This document shows positions 8,154 to 18,235 of a stretch of 64,000 nucleotides of DNA, one piece after another. The position numbers were made by a program, and so were the translations under genes. The notes beneath the pieces were generated by a model. That model worked only from the letters and a program-made list of their open reading frames with translations. It ran no database searches and was not told the origin of the DNA. Origin of the DNA: Aeromicrobium sp. Root472D3 (GTDB taxonomy: Bacteria; Actinomycetota; Actinomycetes; Propionibacteriales; Nocardioidaceae); the NCBI RefSeq assembly GCF_001426485.1, contig NZ_LMET01000002.1, positions 175,722 to 239,721 of the forward strand, written 5' to 3'. The first letter of the stretch is position 1; each line of letters begins with the position of its first letter.

Positions 8154-10235
8154 TCAGACGCCGAGGTGGTCCTTCAGGAACTGCACCTGCAGCAGCTTGA
8201 GGTTCTCGGCCACGACCTCCTGGGGCGTCATGTGGGTGACGCCCGACAGCGGCAGGACGGTGTGCGCTTTGCCCGCCGCCAGCAGGGCGGACGACAGCCG
8301 CAACGTGTGCGCCGCGACGACGTTGTCGTCGGCGAGCCCGTGGATCAGCATCAGCGGACGCTCCAGCAGCGGTGCCAGGGGGATCAGCGAGTTGCGGTCG
8401 TAGACGTCGGCGTTCGTCGCGGGGTCGCCGAGGTAGCGCTCGGTGTAGCACGTGTCGTAGAGGCGCCACTCGGTCACGGGCGCCCCGGCGACCGCGGCGT
8501 GGAACACGTCGGGACGCTTCAGCACCGCGAGGGCCGAGAGGTAGCCGCCGTACGACCAGCCCGTGATGCCGACGCGCGACGTGTCGACGTCGTCGGGGTA
8601 CGCCGCCGCGACGGCCTCGAGCGCGACGACCTGGTCGTCGAGGGTCGCCCCGGCGAAGTCGTGGTGGATCGTGTGCTCCCACGCGGGGCCGCGTCCCGGG
8701 GTGCCCCGCCCGTCCGCGACGACGACGCAGAAGCCCTGGTCGGCCAGCCACTGGGCCTCGAGGAAGCCGCGGGCCGAGGCGAGCACGCGCTGGGCGTGCG
8801 GACCGCCGTACGGGTCCATCAGCACGGGCAGCCGCACCGATCCGCGCTCGTGGCCGCGGGGGAACAGCACGGCCGTGCGGATCTCGTCGTCGCCGGCCCG
8901 CAGCATCGTGACCTGCGGCTCGAACGGTGCCGGCTCCGCCACGACCCGGACGCTCGTGGGCTCGGCGCCGTCGCGGTGCACCGTGACGGTCGTGCCGACG
9001 ACGTCGAGCGCCGACCTGACCACGACGGTCGTCGGACCACCGACGACGGCGCCGTGCACCGCCGCGCCGCGGGTCAGCGGCTCGACGGACCCGTCGAGGC
9101 CGAACCGCACGACCTGCACCTCGGCGGGCTCCTCGGACGCCGTCGCCACGACGCAGTCGTCGTACACCTCGACGATCGACCGCACCTGCCAGTTGTCGGG
9201 GGTGACGGGCTGGCCGTCGACCGCGACGTGCCACGACGTCCCCGCCTCGACCGTGACGAGCCGTCCGTCGGGCGTCCACCGCGGGGCGGACGTCAGCTCG
9301 ACCCAGAAGTCGGAGCGGGTCGTGCGCAGCACCGTCGTGGCGCCGGTCGAGACGTCGACCGACAGCACCTGCGACGAGACCTGGTCGCGGCTCATGACCT
9401 GCAGCAGCGGCGCCCCGTCGGCCGACCAGGTGACCCGGCCGAGGTACTCGTGCTCGGCGCGGTCCCAGACGATCTCGGTGCGGCGGCCGTCGAGGCCGAC
9501 GTGCCACAGCGTCACGTCGGCGTTGGGCGTGCCCGCCGCGGGGTAGCGCTGGGCGACAGGCTCGCGCTCGGGGTTCTCCGGGTCGGCGACGAACCACGTC
9601 CGCACCGGCGCGTCGTCGAACCGCTCGACCAGCAGCGACTCGCCGTCGGGCGCCCACCAGAAGCCACGGAAGCGGTCCATCTCCTCGGCCGCGATGAACT
9701 CGGCCTGTCCCCACACCTCGGTGCCGGACTCCGGCGACACGAGCGCCCGCTCGTCCTCGCCGTCGACGCCGACGACCCGCAGGGCGCCGCCCGAGGCGTA
9801 CGCGATGCGGCGGCCGGTCGGGTCGAGACGGGGGTCGATGACGGCTCCGACGCTGGGCAGGGCGTGCACGGCCCCGCCGTCTCCCAGGCGCACCGCCCAC
9901 AGGCGTCCGGACAGGGCGAAGCACGCCCAGCGCCCGGTCGCGTCGACGTCGTAGGCCACGAGGCCGGCCGCCGACTCGCGACTGCGCTCGCGGCGCGATC
10001 GCTCCTCGGCCGAGAGCTGCTCGCCGTCGTCGCCGAGCAGCTCGGCGGGGTCGACCAGGACGGTCTCGGCACCGGTCGCGACGTCGTGCTCCCACAGCTG
10101 GCCCGTGCGGGTCACGCCGTCGGGGGTGCGGATGAAGCGCACCGTGCCGCCGTCGGGCGACACCGTGATCGAGCGGGGGACGCCGAGCGTGAAGCGCAGG
10201 GTCCGGGCGGCCAGGCGGGGGTACGAGACGGTCAT
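8154..10235 (-). CDS. S9 family prolyl oligopeptidase (DPP IV-like)
   Basis: About 693 residues. The N-terminal two thirds form a DPP IV-type beta-propeller with repeated WSxDG/WTPDG strands and the AAEEMDRFRGFWW segment typical of DPP IV. The C-terminal alpha/beta-hydrolase holds the triad: Ser in GWSYGG (about 561), Asp in HGLADDN (about 636) and His in SGVTHMT (about 668). No signal peptide is visible, so a cytoplasmic aminopeptidase-like role in peptide turnover is likely. The ATG at 10235 was chosen; an in-frame TTG lies four codons upstream. Confidence 0.87.
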   Translation of the reverse strand: MTVSYPRLAARTLRFTLGVPRSITVSPDGGTVRFIRTPDGVTRTGQLWEHDVATGAETVLVDPAELLGDDGEQLSAEERSRRERSRESAAGLVAYDVDATGRWACFALSGRLWAVRLGDGGAVHALPSVGAVIDPRLDPTGRRIAYASGGALRVVGVDGEDERALVSPESGTEVWGQAEFIAAEEMDRFRGFWWAPDGESLLVERFDDAPVRTWFVADPENPEREPVAQRYPAAGTPNADVTLWHVGLDGRRTEIVWDRAEHEYLGRVTWSADGAPLLQVMSRDQVSSQVLSVDVSTGATTVLRTTRSDFWVELTSAPRWTPDGRLVTVEAGTSWHVAVDGQPVTPDNWQVRSIVEVYDDCVVATASEEPAEVQVVRFGLDGSVEPLTRGAAVHGAVVGGPTTVVVRSALDVVGTTVTVHRDGAEPTSVRVVAEPAPFEPQVTMLRAGDDEIRTAVLFPRGHERGSVRLPVLMDPYGGPHAQRVLASARGFLEAQWLADQGFCVVVADGRGTPGRGPAWEHTIHHDFAGATLDDQVVALEAVAAAYPDDVDTSRVGITGWSYGGYLSALAVLKRPDVFHAAVAGAPVTEWRLYDTCYTERYLGDPATNADVYDRNSLIPLAPLLERPLMLIHGLADDNVVAAHTLRLSSALLAAGKAHTVLPLSGVTHMTPQEVVAENLKLLQVQFLKDHLGV

Positions 10236-10281
10236 GCGTCGAGTCAATCATTGTCGGCGTCGGCGGACGCGCTCCGGCCAG

Positions 10282-10287
10282 TAGCCT
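10282..10287 (+). promoter_or_regulatory. -10 element of mshB
   Basis: TAGCCT lies seven bases before the ATG at 10295, again with no Shine-Dalgarno sequence between. Confidence 0.55.
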
Positions 10288-10294
10288 TGGGCCC

Positions 10295-11203
10295 ATGACG
10301 ACCCCCGACCGCCGCCTGCTGCTCGTCCACGCCCACCCGGACGACGAGTCGCTCAACAACGGCGCGACGATGGCCAAGTACGTCGCCGACGGGGCCCGGG
10401 TGACGCTCGTGACGTGCACGCTCGGCGAGATGGGCGAGATCCTCGTGCCCGAGCTCGAGCACCTCGCGGCCGACCGCGACGACGCACTGGGCGAGCACCG
10501 GGCCGGCGAACTGGCCGCGGCGATGGCCGAGCTCGGCGTCACCGACCACCGGCTGCTGGGCGGTGCCGGACGCTTCCGCGACTCCGGCATGAAGTGGGAC
10601 GAGAACGGTCACGCGACGGCCGCCGACGAGATCCACGACAACGCGTTCTGGAACGCCGACCTGCTGGTCGCCGCGACCGAGCTGGCCGCGGTCATCCGCG
10701 AGGTGCGCCCCCAGGTGCTCGTGACGTACGACGACTTCGGCAACTACGGCCACCCCGACCACGTCCAGGCGCACCGCGTCGCGCACTACGGTGCCGACCT
10801 CGCCGCCGCGCGCTCGTACCGCCCCGACCTCGGCGAGGCGTGGGACGTCGCCAAGATCTACTGGGTCGCGATGTCGGCGTCGCGGTTCCGCGAGGGCCTG
10901 CGGGCCATCCGCGCGACGGGCGACACCACGACGTTCGAGGGCATGGACCCCGATCACCTGCCGCCGTTCGCGATCGAGGACGAGCACCTCGACGCCGTCA
11001 TCGACGCCCCCGAGCACGTGCAGGCCAAGCTCGCGGCGATGAAGGCGCACCGCAGCCAGATCACCGAGGACGGCATGTTCTTCGCCGGCGGCATGGACAT
11101 GGCGGCGGTTGTGTGGGGCAGCGAGTTCTACCGCCTCGTCAAGGGCGCCCGCGGGCCGGTCGGCGACAGCGGGCTCGAGGAAGACCTGTTCGCAGGTCTG
11201 TAG
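10295..11203 (+). CDS. mshB: Mycothiol biosynthesis deacetylase MshB
   Basis: 302 residues, the usual length. The zinc site of the PIG-L/LmbE-like fold is complete: HAHPDDES at residues 11-18 and the distal GHPDHV that supplies the third ligand. MshB removes the acetyl group from GlcNAc-inositol, the second step toward mycothiol. Identity rather than its paralogue Mca is supported by the length and by the small membrane gene directly downstream, the same arrangement as Rv1170-Rv1171. The ferredoxin and dapC genes further on also match that Mycobacterium neighbourhood. Confidence 0.88.
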   Translation: MTTPDRRLLLVHAHPDDESLNNGATMAKYVADGARVTLVTCTLGEMGEILVPELEHLAADRDDALGEHRAGELAAAMAELGVTDHRLLGGAGRFRDSGMKWDENGHATAADEIHDNAFWNADLLVAATELAAVIREVRPQVLVTYDDFGNYGHPDHVQAHRVAHYGADLAAARSYRPDLGEAWDVAKIYWVAMSASRFREGLRAIRATGDTTTFEGMDPDHLPPFAIEDEHLDAVIDAPEHVQAKLAAMKAHRSQITEDGMFFAGGMDMAAVVWGSEFYRLVKGARGPVGDSGLEEDLFAGL

Positions 11204-11209
11204 GCCGAC

Positions 11210-11551
11210 GTGCTGCGTGTCGCCCTCGTCGTCGTCGGGGCCTACGACTGCCTGCTGGGGGCCGTCGTGCACCGGCAGGTGTGGGTCGCGGGGGGCGTGA
11301 CGTGGCCGTGGGGGCTCGTCGCGACGGTCGTCGTCACGGCCCTCGTGACGGTCGCGGCCAACGACGCGACGCGCGTGGGAGGGGCGTGGCTGGCGATCGG
11401 CTGGGCGGGTGCGCTGCTGGCGTTGCAGTGGTCGCCCGGCGGCAGCTACCTCGTCGCCTCCGACGGTCTGGGGATGGCGTTCACGGCCGGGTCGCTGGGG
11501 GTCATCGTGCTTGCCGTGGCGGCGCGAACTAGGCTCGGACCACGATCGTGA
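11210..11551 (+). CDS. Small integral membrane protein (DUF6113-like)
   Basis: 113 residues with four hydrophobic segments, a short GVTWPWG loop and an Arg-rich tail. It starts 7 bp after mshB and is probably cotranscribed; position and topology match the Rv1171 protein next to mshB in Mycobacterium. No catalytic motif is visible and its link to mycothiol is only positional. Confidence 0.65.
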   Translation: MLRVALVVVGAYDCLLGAVVHRQVWVAGGVTWPWGLVATVVVTALVTVAANDATRVGGAWLAIGWAGALLALQWSPGGSYLVASDGLGMAFTAGSLGVIVLAVAARTRLGPRS

Positions 11552-11635
11552 CGGGGGACGGACAGCCTTTCGCGGCACATCCCGCCGCTGTGGCCCCGCC
11601 CCGCGTGGCGAGATGCTGATCCAGGGGAGACACGC

Positions 11636-13759
11636 ATGACCGACCAGACGCCAGACCGTCCGCGCGACGACGACGACGCGACGGCCGACGACGTGACGGT
11701 CGACCCGGAGTCCGGGTTGGTCCTCGAGAACGACGAGCTCGACCTGACCGCCGCCCCGCCCGCCGACGAGTCACCCACGCCCGCCGAGGAGTCGCCCACG
11801 CCCGTCGAGGAGTCACCGACGCCCGTCGAGGAGTCACCGACGCCCGTCGAGGAGTCGCCCGCGCCGGTCGGGCGCACCCCGGTCGAGGACGGTCCGGCGC
11901 CCGAGACCCGCGTGGCCCGCGACGACGACCTCGTCATCCCCGCCCACGCCGTCAGCGACGACTGGGACGACCGCCCCCAGGCATCCGCGACGTCCGCCGA
12001 CGGCGGCGACCACGCCGGCGGCGGCAGCGGCATCGGCACCGGGTCGGGATCGTCCCGCCACTGGGGCCGGTACGCGCTGCTCGCGGTCGTCGCGCTGGTC
12101 GGCGCCGCCTACGTCACGGGCTACTTCCTGACGGGCACGCGCATGCCGTCCGACACGACGATCGCCGGCGTCGACGTCTCGGGCCAGTCGCCCGCCGACG
12201 CGCGCGCGACGCTCGAGCAAGCCCTGGCCCCCGTGGCCGATCGCGAGATCGACCTGACGTACGGCCGCAAGACGTTCGCGATCAAGCCCGCCGACGCCGG
12301 TCTGGCGCTCGACGCCGACCGGTCGGTCGCCGAGGCGGGCGGCGCCCGCAGCTGGGACCCGCGCGACATGGTCGCGCTGTTCGTCGGCGACCGCGAGCAC
12401 GCCCCCGTGCTCGACGTCGACGACGCCGCGCTGGCGAGCTCGGTCGCGGCGATCAGCGAGGGCATCGACGAGGAGGTCGTCGAGCCGCAGATCACCTTCC
12501 CGAAGGCCACGCCCACGGCGCGTCAGCCGAAGGCCGGCCTGGTCGTGTCGCGCTCCGACGCCGCCGACGCGATCCGCGCCGCGTACCTCGTCAGCGACGA
12601 GCCGATCGAGGTGCCGACCGCCGCGGTCGAGCCGACGGTCGACGCCGACGGACTCGCGGCCGCCATGACGCAGATCGCCGAGCCGGCCGTCAGCGGTCCG
12701 GTGACGCTGAAGGTCGGCGACGCGTCGGTCGCGCTGCCGGTCACGGCGTTCGCTCCCGCCCTCACGGTGCAGGTGCAGGACGGCTCGCTGAAGCCCGTCA
12801 TCGACGCCGAGGAGCTCGCCGGGCCCCTGACCGACTCGACCACCGGCATCGGCACCAAGGCCGTCGACGCGACGGTCCGGATCGAGGGCGGCAAGCCCGT
12901 CGTCGTCCCGGGCAAGGAGGGCCTCGGCCTGCAGCCCGAGGAGATGGCGACCGCGCTCGTCCCGGCCCTGACGCAGACCGGCGACGCGCGCTCGGTCGCG
13001 GTCGAGGCCAAGGTCGTCCAGCCGCAGTTCACGACCGCCGACGCCGAGGCGCTCAAGATCACCGAGAAGATCGGCGAGTTCGAGACGAAGTTCCCCTACG
13101 CCGAGTACCGCAACACCAACCAGAGCCGCGGGGCCGAGCTGATCGACGGCACGATCGTCAAGCCCGGCGAGACGTTCAGCTTCAACGACACGGTGGGCGA
13201 GCGCACCGAGGCCAACGGGTTCGTGACCGGCACCGTCATCAACGGCGGGGTGTTCCGCGAGGAGCTCGGCGGCGGCGTCTCGCAGGTCGTCACGACGCTC
13301 TACAACGCGGGCTTCTTCGGTGGCATGGACGACGTCGAGCACCACCCGCACGCGTTCTACATCGACCGCTACCCGGTCGGGCGCGAGGCGACGGTCTACT
13401 ACGGCAGCCTCGACCTGCGCTTCAAGAACCCCACCGACTACGGCGTCCTGATCCGCGCGTACGTCAACAAGAGCACCCCGGGAACGCAGGGCGAGATGCA
13501 CGTCGAGCTCTGGAGCACCAAGGTCTGGGACAAGGTCGAGGCCGACGCGTCACCGCGCCGCAACGGCCGGTCGCCCGGCACGCAGTACGACGACACCGAC
13601 CGGTGCGTCGCCCAGGCGCCCATCGCCGGCTTCGACATCGACATCGTCCGCACGTTCTTCAAGGACGGCAAGGTCGCCAAGACCGAGACCGACACCGCCA
13701 ACTACCAGGCGGCCGACCGCGTCATCTGCGGCAAGAAGCCCGAGCCGAAGGACGACTGA
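11636..13759 (+). CDS. VanW-domain cell-wall protein with peptidoglycan-binding domains
   Basis: 707 residues. An acidic cytoplasmic region (1-140) contains a Pro-rich tandem repeat. One TM helix follows (YALLAVVALVGAAYVTG), then two repeated PG_binding_4-type domains, the second with EGLGLQPEEMATAL. The C-terminal VanW domain has NRGAEL-like SRGAELIDG, TFSFNDTVGERT, GGGVSQVVTTLYNA and HPHAFYIDRYPVGREATV. The type II orientation would place VanW outside the membrane. The function of VanW in the cell wall is not settled. The start has a good GGGGAGA Shine-Dalgarno sequence. Confidence 0.85.
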   Translation: MTDQTPDRPRDDDDATADDVTVDPESGLVLENDELDLTAAPPADESPTPAEESPTPVEESPTPVEESPTPVEESPAPVGRTPVEDGPAPETRVARDDDLVIPAHAVSDDWDDRPQASATSADGGDHAGGGSGIGTGSGSSRHWGRYALLAVVALVGAAYVTGYFLTGTRMPSDTTIAGVDVSGQSPADARATLEQALAPVADREIDLTYGRKTFAIKPADAGLALDADRSVAEAGGARSWDPRDMVALFVGDREHAPVLDVDDAALASSVAAISEGIDEEVVEPQITFPKATPTARQPKAGLVVSRSDAADAIRAAYLVSDEPIEVPTAAVEPTVDADGLAAAMTQIAEPAVSGPVTLKVGDASVALPVTAFAPALTVQVQDGSLKPVIDAEELAGPLTDSTTGIGTKAVDATVRIEGGKPVVVPGKEGLGLQPEEMATALVPALTQTGDARSVAVEAKVVQPQFTTADAEALKITEKIGEFETKFPYAEYRNTNQSRGAELIDGTIVKPGETFSFNDTVGERTEANGFVTGTVINGGVFREELGGGVSQVVTTLYNAGFFGGMDDVEHHPHAFYIDRYPVGREATVYYGSLDLRFKNPTDYGVLIRAYVNKSTPGTQGEMHVELWSTKVWDKVEADASPRRNGRSPGTQYDDTDRCVAQAPIAGFDIDIVRTFFKDGKVAKTETDTANYQAADRVICGKKPEPKDD
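11768..11872 (+). repeat. Five tandem 21-bp repeats inside the VanW gene
   Basis: Five in-frame units encode E-S-P-T-P-V/A-E, with units three and four identical at the DNA level. They make a Pro/Glu-rich linker on the cytoplasmic side of the protein. Such repeats change copy number by slippage without breaking the frame. Confidence 0.85.
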
Positions 13760-13777
13760 CGCCGCCGGCGGCCGCCC

Positions 13778-14737
13778 TCACGCCGACGGCTCGCGGTAGA
13801 CGTAGTCGTGGTGGTCGACGAAGCCGAACGGCCGGTAGAGCGCGAGCGCGGCCTCGTTGCTGCGCATGGTCTGCAGGTACGCCTTGTCGGCACCGTGCCC
13901 GACGGCCCACGCCAGGGACGTCTCGACGATGCGGCGCGCGAGCCCGCGCCGCCTCGCCTCCGGGGCCACCTCGACGGCCGACAGGCCCGCCCACTCGCCC
14001 GTGACGACGACGCGTCCGATCGCCTCACCCGGTGCGCCGATCGCGACGAAGCCGACGTGCGCCGGGGCCTCCATGACGGCGCGCGCGTCGGCGGGGTCGC
14101 TGACGCGTCCGTAGCGCGAGAGCCACGCGTCGTCGGCGACGGGGGAGACGCGCGCGTCGGCGTCGTGCGCGTAGGTGCCGGGCGGGGCGAGGTCGGCGAC
14201 CTGGACGACCGCGCCGCCGTGGTACCCGTCCATCGGCGCCCACCCCGCGGCCGCCAGCAGCCGGTCGTGCTCCGAGCCGACGACGACCTGGGCCAGCGCA
14301 GGGGCCGAGCGCTCGCGGTAGAAGTCGCGCACCCGCGCGAGCGCGTCGTCGAACGGCATGCCGGGGGAGCCCGTCACGGCGACGGAGTTGGCGCGGCCCG
14401 TGAAGCGTCCGGCCGCGCGCAGCTCCCACTCGCCCAGCGGGACCGACTCGATCGCCGGCCAGCCGCGCGAGGTGATGCGGGTCAGCTCCTCGGCGTCGAC
14501 CGCGACGGCCCGGCGGCGCCGCACCGGACGGTCGGGGACGCGCTTCCAGGTCGTGACGGTCGCCCGGTCGACGACGCGCGGGCGTCCGTCCCGCTGCTCG
14601 ATCGTGAGCGAGACGTCGTCGACGGCCAGGACGTGCCCCACGACGTCGGTCATCTGCGGGCCGCCGGTCGGGCCGACACCGCCCGTCTCATGCCGCACGA
14701 CGATGCGGGTGCCCACCTCGGGAGCGTCTAGAGTCAT
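13778..14737 (-). CDS. GNAT family N-acetyltransferase with N-terminal SH3-like domain
   Basis: 319 residues. The first 70 form a small barrel-like domain of alternating strands ending in VTTWKRVP. The rest is two GNAT-like halves, the second with the acetyl-CoA loop [12 protein letters not shown] and the closing [13 protein letters not shown] block. Actinobacterial proteins of this build acetylate unknown substrates. It is convergent with the VanW gene, with 18 bp between stops. Confidence 0.78.
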   Translation of the reverse strand: MTLDAPEVGTRIVVRHETGGVGPTGGPQMTDVVGHVLAVDDVSLTIEQRDGRPRVVDRATVTTWKRVPDRPVRRRRAVAVDAEELTRITSRGWPAIESVPLGEWELRAAGRFTGRANSVAVTGSPGMPFDDALARVRDFYRERSAPALAQVVVGSEHDRLLAAAGWAPMDGYHGGAVVQVADLAPPGTYAHDADARVSPVADDAWLSRYGRVSDPADARAVMEAPAHVGFVAIGAPGEAIGRVVVTGEWAGLSAVEVAPEARRRGLARRIVETSLAWAVGHGADKAYLQTMRSNEAALALYRPFGFVDHHDYVYREPSA

Positions 14738-14853
14738 GGTTCAAGCCTTCCACGAGATGTGAGGCGGACCCAACTAGTCCCTCCGTCCGACCGGGCGGGA
14801 TACTGGTCGGAGCTCGCCGCAGTAGCTCAAGCAGTCGTTTAGGAGACGCCCCC

Positions 14854-15177
14854 GTGACGTACGTGATCGCTCAGCCGTGTGTGGACATCAAGGACCGCGC
14901 CTGCGTGGACGAATGTCCCGTCGACTGCATCTACGAGGGCAAGCGGATGCTCTACATCCACCCCGACGAGTGCGTCGACTGCGGCGCCTGCGAGCCCGTG
15001 TGCCCCGTCGAGGCGATCTTCTACGAGGACGACACGCCGCCGGAGTGGAAGGACTACTACGACGCGAACGTCAACTTCTTCGACGACCTGGGCTCGCCCG
15101 GCGGCGCCGCGAAGCTCGGCGTGATCGACAAGGATCACCCGATGATCGACGCGCTGCCCCCGCAGAACCAGGAGTAG
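14854..15177 (+). CDS. fdxA: 7Fe ferredoxin
   Basis: 107 residues. The N-terminus reads [20 protein letters not shown], the [3Fe-4S] ligand pattern, followed by [12 protein letters not shown] for the [4Fe-4S] cluster. The acidic C-terminal extension is normal for actinobacterial FdxA/FdxC. It is a low-potential electron carrier. The GTG start has TAGGAGA upstream and a leader. dapC begins 5 bp after the stop, as fdxC precedes the dapC-like gene Rv1178. Confidence 0.93.
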   Translation: MTYVIAQPCVDIKDRACVDECPVDCIYEGKRMLYIHPDECVDCGACEPVCPVEAIFYEDDTPPEWKDYYDANVNFFDDLGSPGGAAKLGVIDKDHPMIDALPPQNQE

Positions 15178-15182
15178 TCCGC

Positions 15183-16295
15183 ATGGGCGCACCGGACGCA
15201 TCGCGGGTGTCGACCCGGTTCCCCGAGTTCCCGTGGGACACGCTGGCCGGTGCCAAGGAGCGCGCGGCCGAGCACGTCGACGGCATCGTCGACCTGTCGA
15301 TCGGCACGCCGGTCGACCCGACGCCCGACGTCGCGCGCGAGGCCCTCGTGGCCGCGGCCGACGCGCCCGGCTACCCGACGGTGTTCGGCCCCGAGTCGCT
15401 GCGGCAGGCCGCCGTCGACTGGCTCGAGCGGCGGTTCGGCGTCACGGGCCTGACGGCGTCGCAGGTGCTGCCGACGGTCGGCTCGAAGGAGCTCATCGCG
15501 AACCTGCCGATGCAGCTGGGCCTCGGGCCGGACGACCTGGTCGTCGTCCCCGAGCTCGCCTACCCGACCTACGAGGTGGGCGCGCGCTACGCCGGCTGCC
15601 GGGTGCTGGCCGCCGACTCGCCGGACGTGATCGCGCAGCACCGTCCCGCGCTGGTCTACGTCAACTCGCCGGCCAACCCGCACGGCCAGATCCTCGGCGC
15701 CGACCACCTGCGCGCGATGGTCGAGCTCGCCCGCGACCTCGGCGCCCTGCTGGTGTCGGACGAGTGCTACCTCGAGTTCGCGTGGGACGGCGAGCCGGTC
15801 TCGGTGCTGCACCCCGACATCTGCGGCGGGTCGTCCGAGGGCCTGCTCGCGGTGCACTCGCTGTCGAAGCGCTCGAACCTGGCCGGCTACCGCGACGCGT
15901 TCGTGACCGGCGACGAGTCGGTCGTCACCGAGCTGCTGGCGGTGCGCAAGCACCTCGGCTTCATGCTGCCGACCCCCGTGCAGGCGGCGATGACCGCGGC
16001 GCTGGCCGACGACGACCACGTCGCCGAGCAGCGCGAGCGCTACGCCGCGCGGCGCAGCGACCTGCGCGCGGCACTGGAGTCGGCGGGCTTCACGGTCGAG
16101 CACTCCGAGGGCGCGCTGTACCTCTGGGCGACGCGCGGCGAGCCGTGCCGCGACACGATCGCGTGGCTGGCCGAGCGTGGCGTCCTCGCTGCTCCCGGCG
16201 ACTTCTACGGCACGGCCGGCGCCCGGCACGTGCGCATCGCCTTCACGGCCACCGACGAGCGCGTCGCGTCGGCCGTGCGGCGCCTCACCGCCTGA
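15183..16295 (+). CDS. dapC: Succinyldiaminopimelate transaminase DapC
   Basis: 370 residues, a class I/II PLP aminotransferase. Visible features are TVGSKELIANLP (PLP phosphate region), NSPANPHG, SDECYLEFAW with the Asp that holds the pyridine nitrogen, and the PLP lysine in SLSKRSNLAGYR. Together with dapD 1 kb away this supplies the succinylase route to meso-diaminopimelate for lysine and peptidoglycan. It is cotranscribed with the ferredoxin gene. Confidence 0.9.
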   Translation: MGAPDASRVSTRFPEFPWDTLAGAKERAAEHVDGIVDLSIGTPVDPTPDVAREALVAAADAPGYPTVFGPESLRQAAVDWLERRFGVTGLTASQVLPTVGSKELIANLPMQLGLGPDDLVVVPELAYPTYEVGARYAGCRVLAADSPDVIAQHRPALVYVNSPANPHGQILGADHLRAMVELARDLGALLVSDECYLEFAWDGEPVSVLHPDICGGSSEGLLAVHSLSKRSNLAGYRDAFVTGDESVVTELLAVRKHLGFMLPTPVQAAMTAALADDDHVAEQRERYAARRSDLRAALESAGFTVEHSEGALYLWATRGEPCRDTIAWLAERGVLAAPGDFYGTAGARHVRIAFTATDERVASAVRRLTA

Positions 16296-16415
16296 CCCGC
16301 GTCCGTCGTCCACGGGCGGTGCTCCAGCGACCTGACGCCGCCCGGGGCGGTGAGCGAGCGACCCGTCCGGCCCCGGCACACGTCGCTCAGTCACCGCCCA
16401 CGACGGGGGCCCGCG

Positions 16416-17240
16416 TCAGTTGGTCGAGACGCGGACGGTCGTCGATCGGGGCACGTCGCCCCGGGTCCACCCCTCGTCGGAGTCGGCGGACGTCCACCGG
16501 TAGCCGTCGAACGTCACCTCGGCGATGCCGAGGAACGCCGCCTGCCCGACGAGGTACTGCGCGATGGCCCACCCGCGGGCCTCGATGTCGGCGGCCCGAC
16601 CGCTGAGCGGGTACGACGCGTCGTCGCCGTTGCGGACGACCGCGATGTCGCCGAACGCCTCGCGGACGTCCTCGACGACGGCCGTGGTGCTGCCGCTGCC
16701 GCCGGCGTTGACCTGGCACGTGAACCGGGCCGGGCTGTAGCCGCGCAGGGCCGAGGCGAGCGCACGCGAGTAGTCCTCGTGCTGCGCGTACGCCTGCGGG
16801 AAGCCCGATCGCTGCACCAGCTGCGCCGCGTCGTTGATGACCATGTCCTGGTAGCCGTCGATCTTGACCAGGGCGTCGTAGAACTCGCCGATCGCGTAGT
16901 GGGGGTCCATGATCTGCTCGACCGTGCCCCAGCCCTGCGACGGACGCTGCTGGAACAGCCCCACGGAGTCGCGGTCGCCGTAGTCGATGTTGTGGATCCT
17001 CGACTCCTGGAAGGCCGTGGCGATCGCGATCGTCGTCGCCCGCGGCGGCAGCCCCCGCTGCTGCGCGATCGCGGCGATCAGCGACGCCCACCGCCCCTGC
17101 TCGAGGTCGAGCTGGGCGCGCGTGTCACCCACCGTCGCGACGCAGAACTCCGCCCGCAGCGGGGCCCGGTCGCGCACGACCGTCGCGAACAGCACCAGGG
17201 CCGTCACGAGACCCGCCACGACGAACCAGCGCAACCTCAC
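16416..17240 (-). CDS. Secreted lysozyme-fold protein (transglycosylase-like)
   Basis: 274 residues. It begins with a signal anchor (RLRWFVVAGLVTALVLFATVV) and has two distant Cys that could form a disulphide. The region AIATAFQESRIHNIDYGD then SVGLFQQRPSQGWG resembles the catalytic Glu helix and the following loop of lytic transglycosylases. Homologues are often labelled heavy metal transporter without basis. A peptidoglycan-cleaving or binding role is inferred. It lies 9 bp downstream of dapD on the same strand and may be in its operon. Confidence 0.65.
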   Translation of the reverse strand: MRLRWFVVAGLVTALVLFATVVRDRAPLRAEFCVATVGDTRAQLDLEQGRWASLIAAIAQQRGLPPRATTIAIATAFQESRIHNIDYGDRDSVGLFQQRPSQGWGTVEQIMDPHYAIGEFYDALVKIDGYQDMVINDAAQLVQRSGFPQAYAQHEDYSRALASALRGYSPARFTCQVNAGGSGSTTAVVEDVREAFGDIAVVRNGDDASYPLSGRAADIEARGWAIAQYLVGQAAFLGIAEVTFDGYRWTSADSDEGWTRGDVPRSTTVRVSTN

Positions 17241-17249
17241 GCCGGCGCC

Positions 17250-18194
17250 CTAGTTGGCGTGCAGGGCCGCGTTGAGCTCGATGCCGGTGCGCTCGCCGCG
17301 CGGACGTGCCTCGAGCACGCCCGTCGCGCTGTCGACCAGGAACAGGATGCCGTCCTGTCCCGAGAGCTCGGAGGCCTTGACGACCGAGCCGTCGGGCGTC
17401 GTGACCTTCGAGCCGGCCGTCACGTAGGTGCCCGCCGCGACGACGCAGTCGTCGCCCAGCGAGATGCCGATGCCGGCGTTCGCGCCGATCAGGCAGTTGC
17501 GACCGACCCGGATGACCTCCTTGCCGCCACCCGACAGCGTGCCCATGATCGACGCGCCGCCTCCGACGTCGGAGCCGTCGCCGACCGTGACGCCGGCCGA
17601 GATGCGTCCCTCGACCATCGCGTGGCCCAGGGTGCCGGCGTTGAAGTTGACGAAGCCCTCGTGCATCACCGTCGTGCCCTCGGCCAGGTGCGCCCCGAGC
17701 CGGACGCGGTCGGCGTCGCCGATGCGGACGCCGCTCGGCACGACGTAGTCGGTCATGCGGGGGAACTTGTCGACGCTCGTGACCTGGACGTGCTGGCCGG
17801 CCGCGCGGGCCCGGGCGCGGGTCGCCTCGAAGTCGCCGACCGCGCAGGGACCGATCGACGTCCACACGACGTTGGCCAGCAGGCCGAACTGGCCGTCGAG
17901 GCTCAGCCCGTGGGGGCGGACGAGGCGGTGCGACAGCAGGTGCAGGCGCAGCCACACGTCGTAGGCGTCGGTGGGAGCGGCCTGCAGGTCGTCGACGCGG
18001 GTCAGCACGACGGCTCTCGTCACCTGGCGGACGGGGTCGTCGCCCTCGAGTGCCGTCAGCTCGGCGGGCTCCAGCCCGTTGTCGGGTGCTGCGCCCAGTC
18101 GGGGCTCGGGGTACCAGACGTCGAGCACCGTGCCGTCGGCGGTCAGGGTCGCGAGACCGTAGGCGTGGGCGCCGGGGTGTTCCTCGGAAGTCAT
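17250..18194 (-). CDS. dapD: Tetrahydrodipicolinate N-succinyltransferase DapD
   Basis: 314 residues of the actinobacterial DapD type. An N-terminal domain leads into a left-handed beta-helix of hexapeptide repeats from [19 protein letters not shown] onward, including [19 protein letters not shown] and [14 protein letters not shown], the trimer active-site region. It succinylates tetrahydrodipicolinate, the step before DapC. The ATG at 18194 is supported by a leaderless -10 seven bases upstream. Confidence 0.93.
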   Translation of the reverse strand: MTSEEHPGAHAYGLATLTADGTVLDVWYPEPRLGAAPDNGLEPAELTALEGDDPVRQVTRAVVLTRVDDLQAAPTDAYDVWLRLHLLSHRLVRPHGLSLDGQFGLLANVVWTSIGPCAVGDFEATRARARAAGQHVQVTSVDKFPRMTDYVVPSGVRIGDADRVRLGAHLAEGTTVMHEGFVNFNAGTLGHAMVEGRISAGVTVGDGSDVGGGASIMGTLSGGGKEVIRVGRNCLIGANAGIGISLGDDCVVAAGTYVTAGSKVTTPDGSVVKASELSGQDGILFLVDSATGVLEARPRGERTGIELNAALHAN

Positions 18195-18201
18195 GGGTCC
18201 C

Positions 18202-18207
18202 AATCTA
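18202..18207 (-). promoter_or_regulatory. -10 element of dapD
   Basis: TAGATT on the minus strand lies seven bases before the dapD ATG. Confidence 0.55.
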
Positions 18208-18235
18208 TCGAGGCGGTGGTGGGTCTCTGCCGCGG

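Noticed and set aside
11768..11872. A CRISPR-like repeat array
   Set aside because: The 21-bp units are head to tail without spacers and stay in frame within a protein gene.
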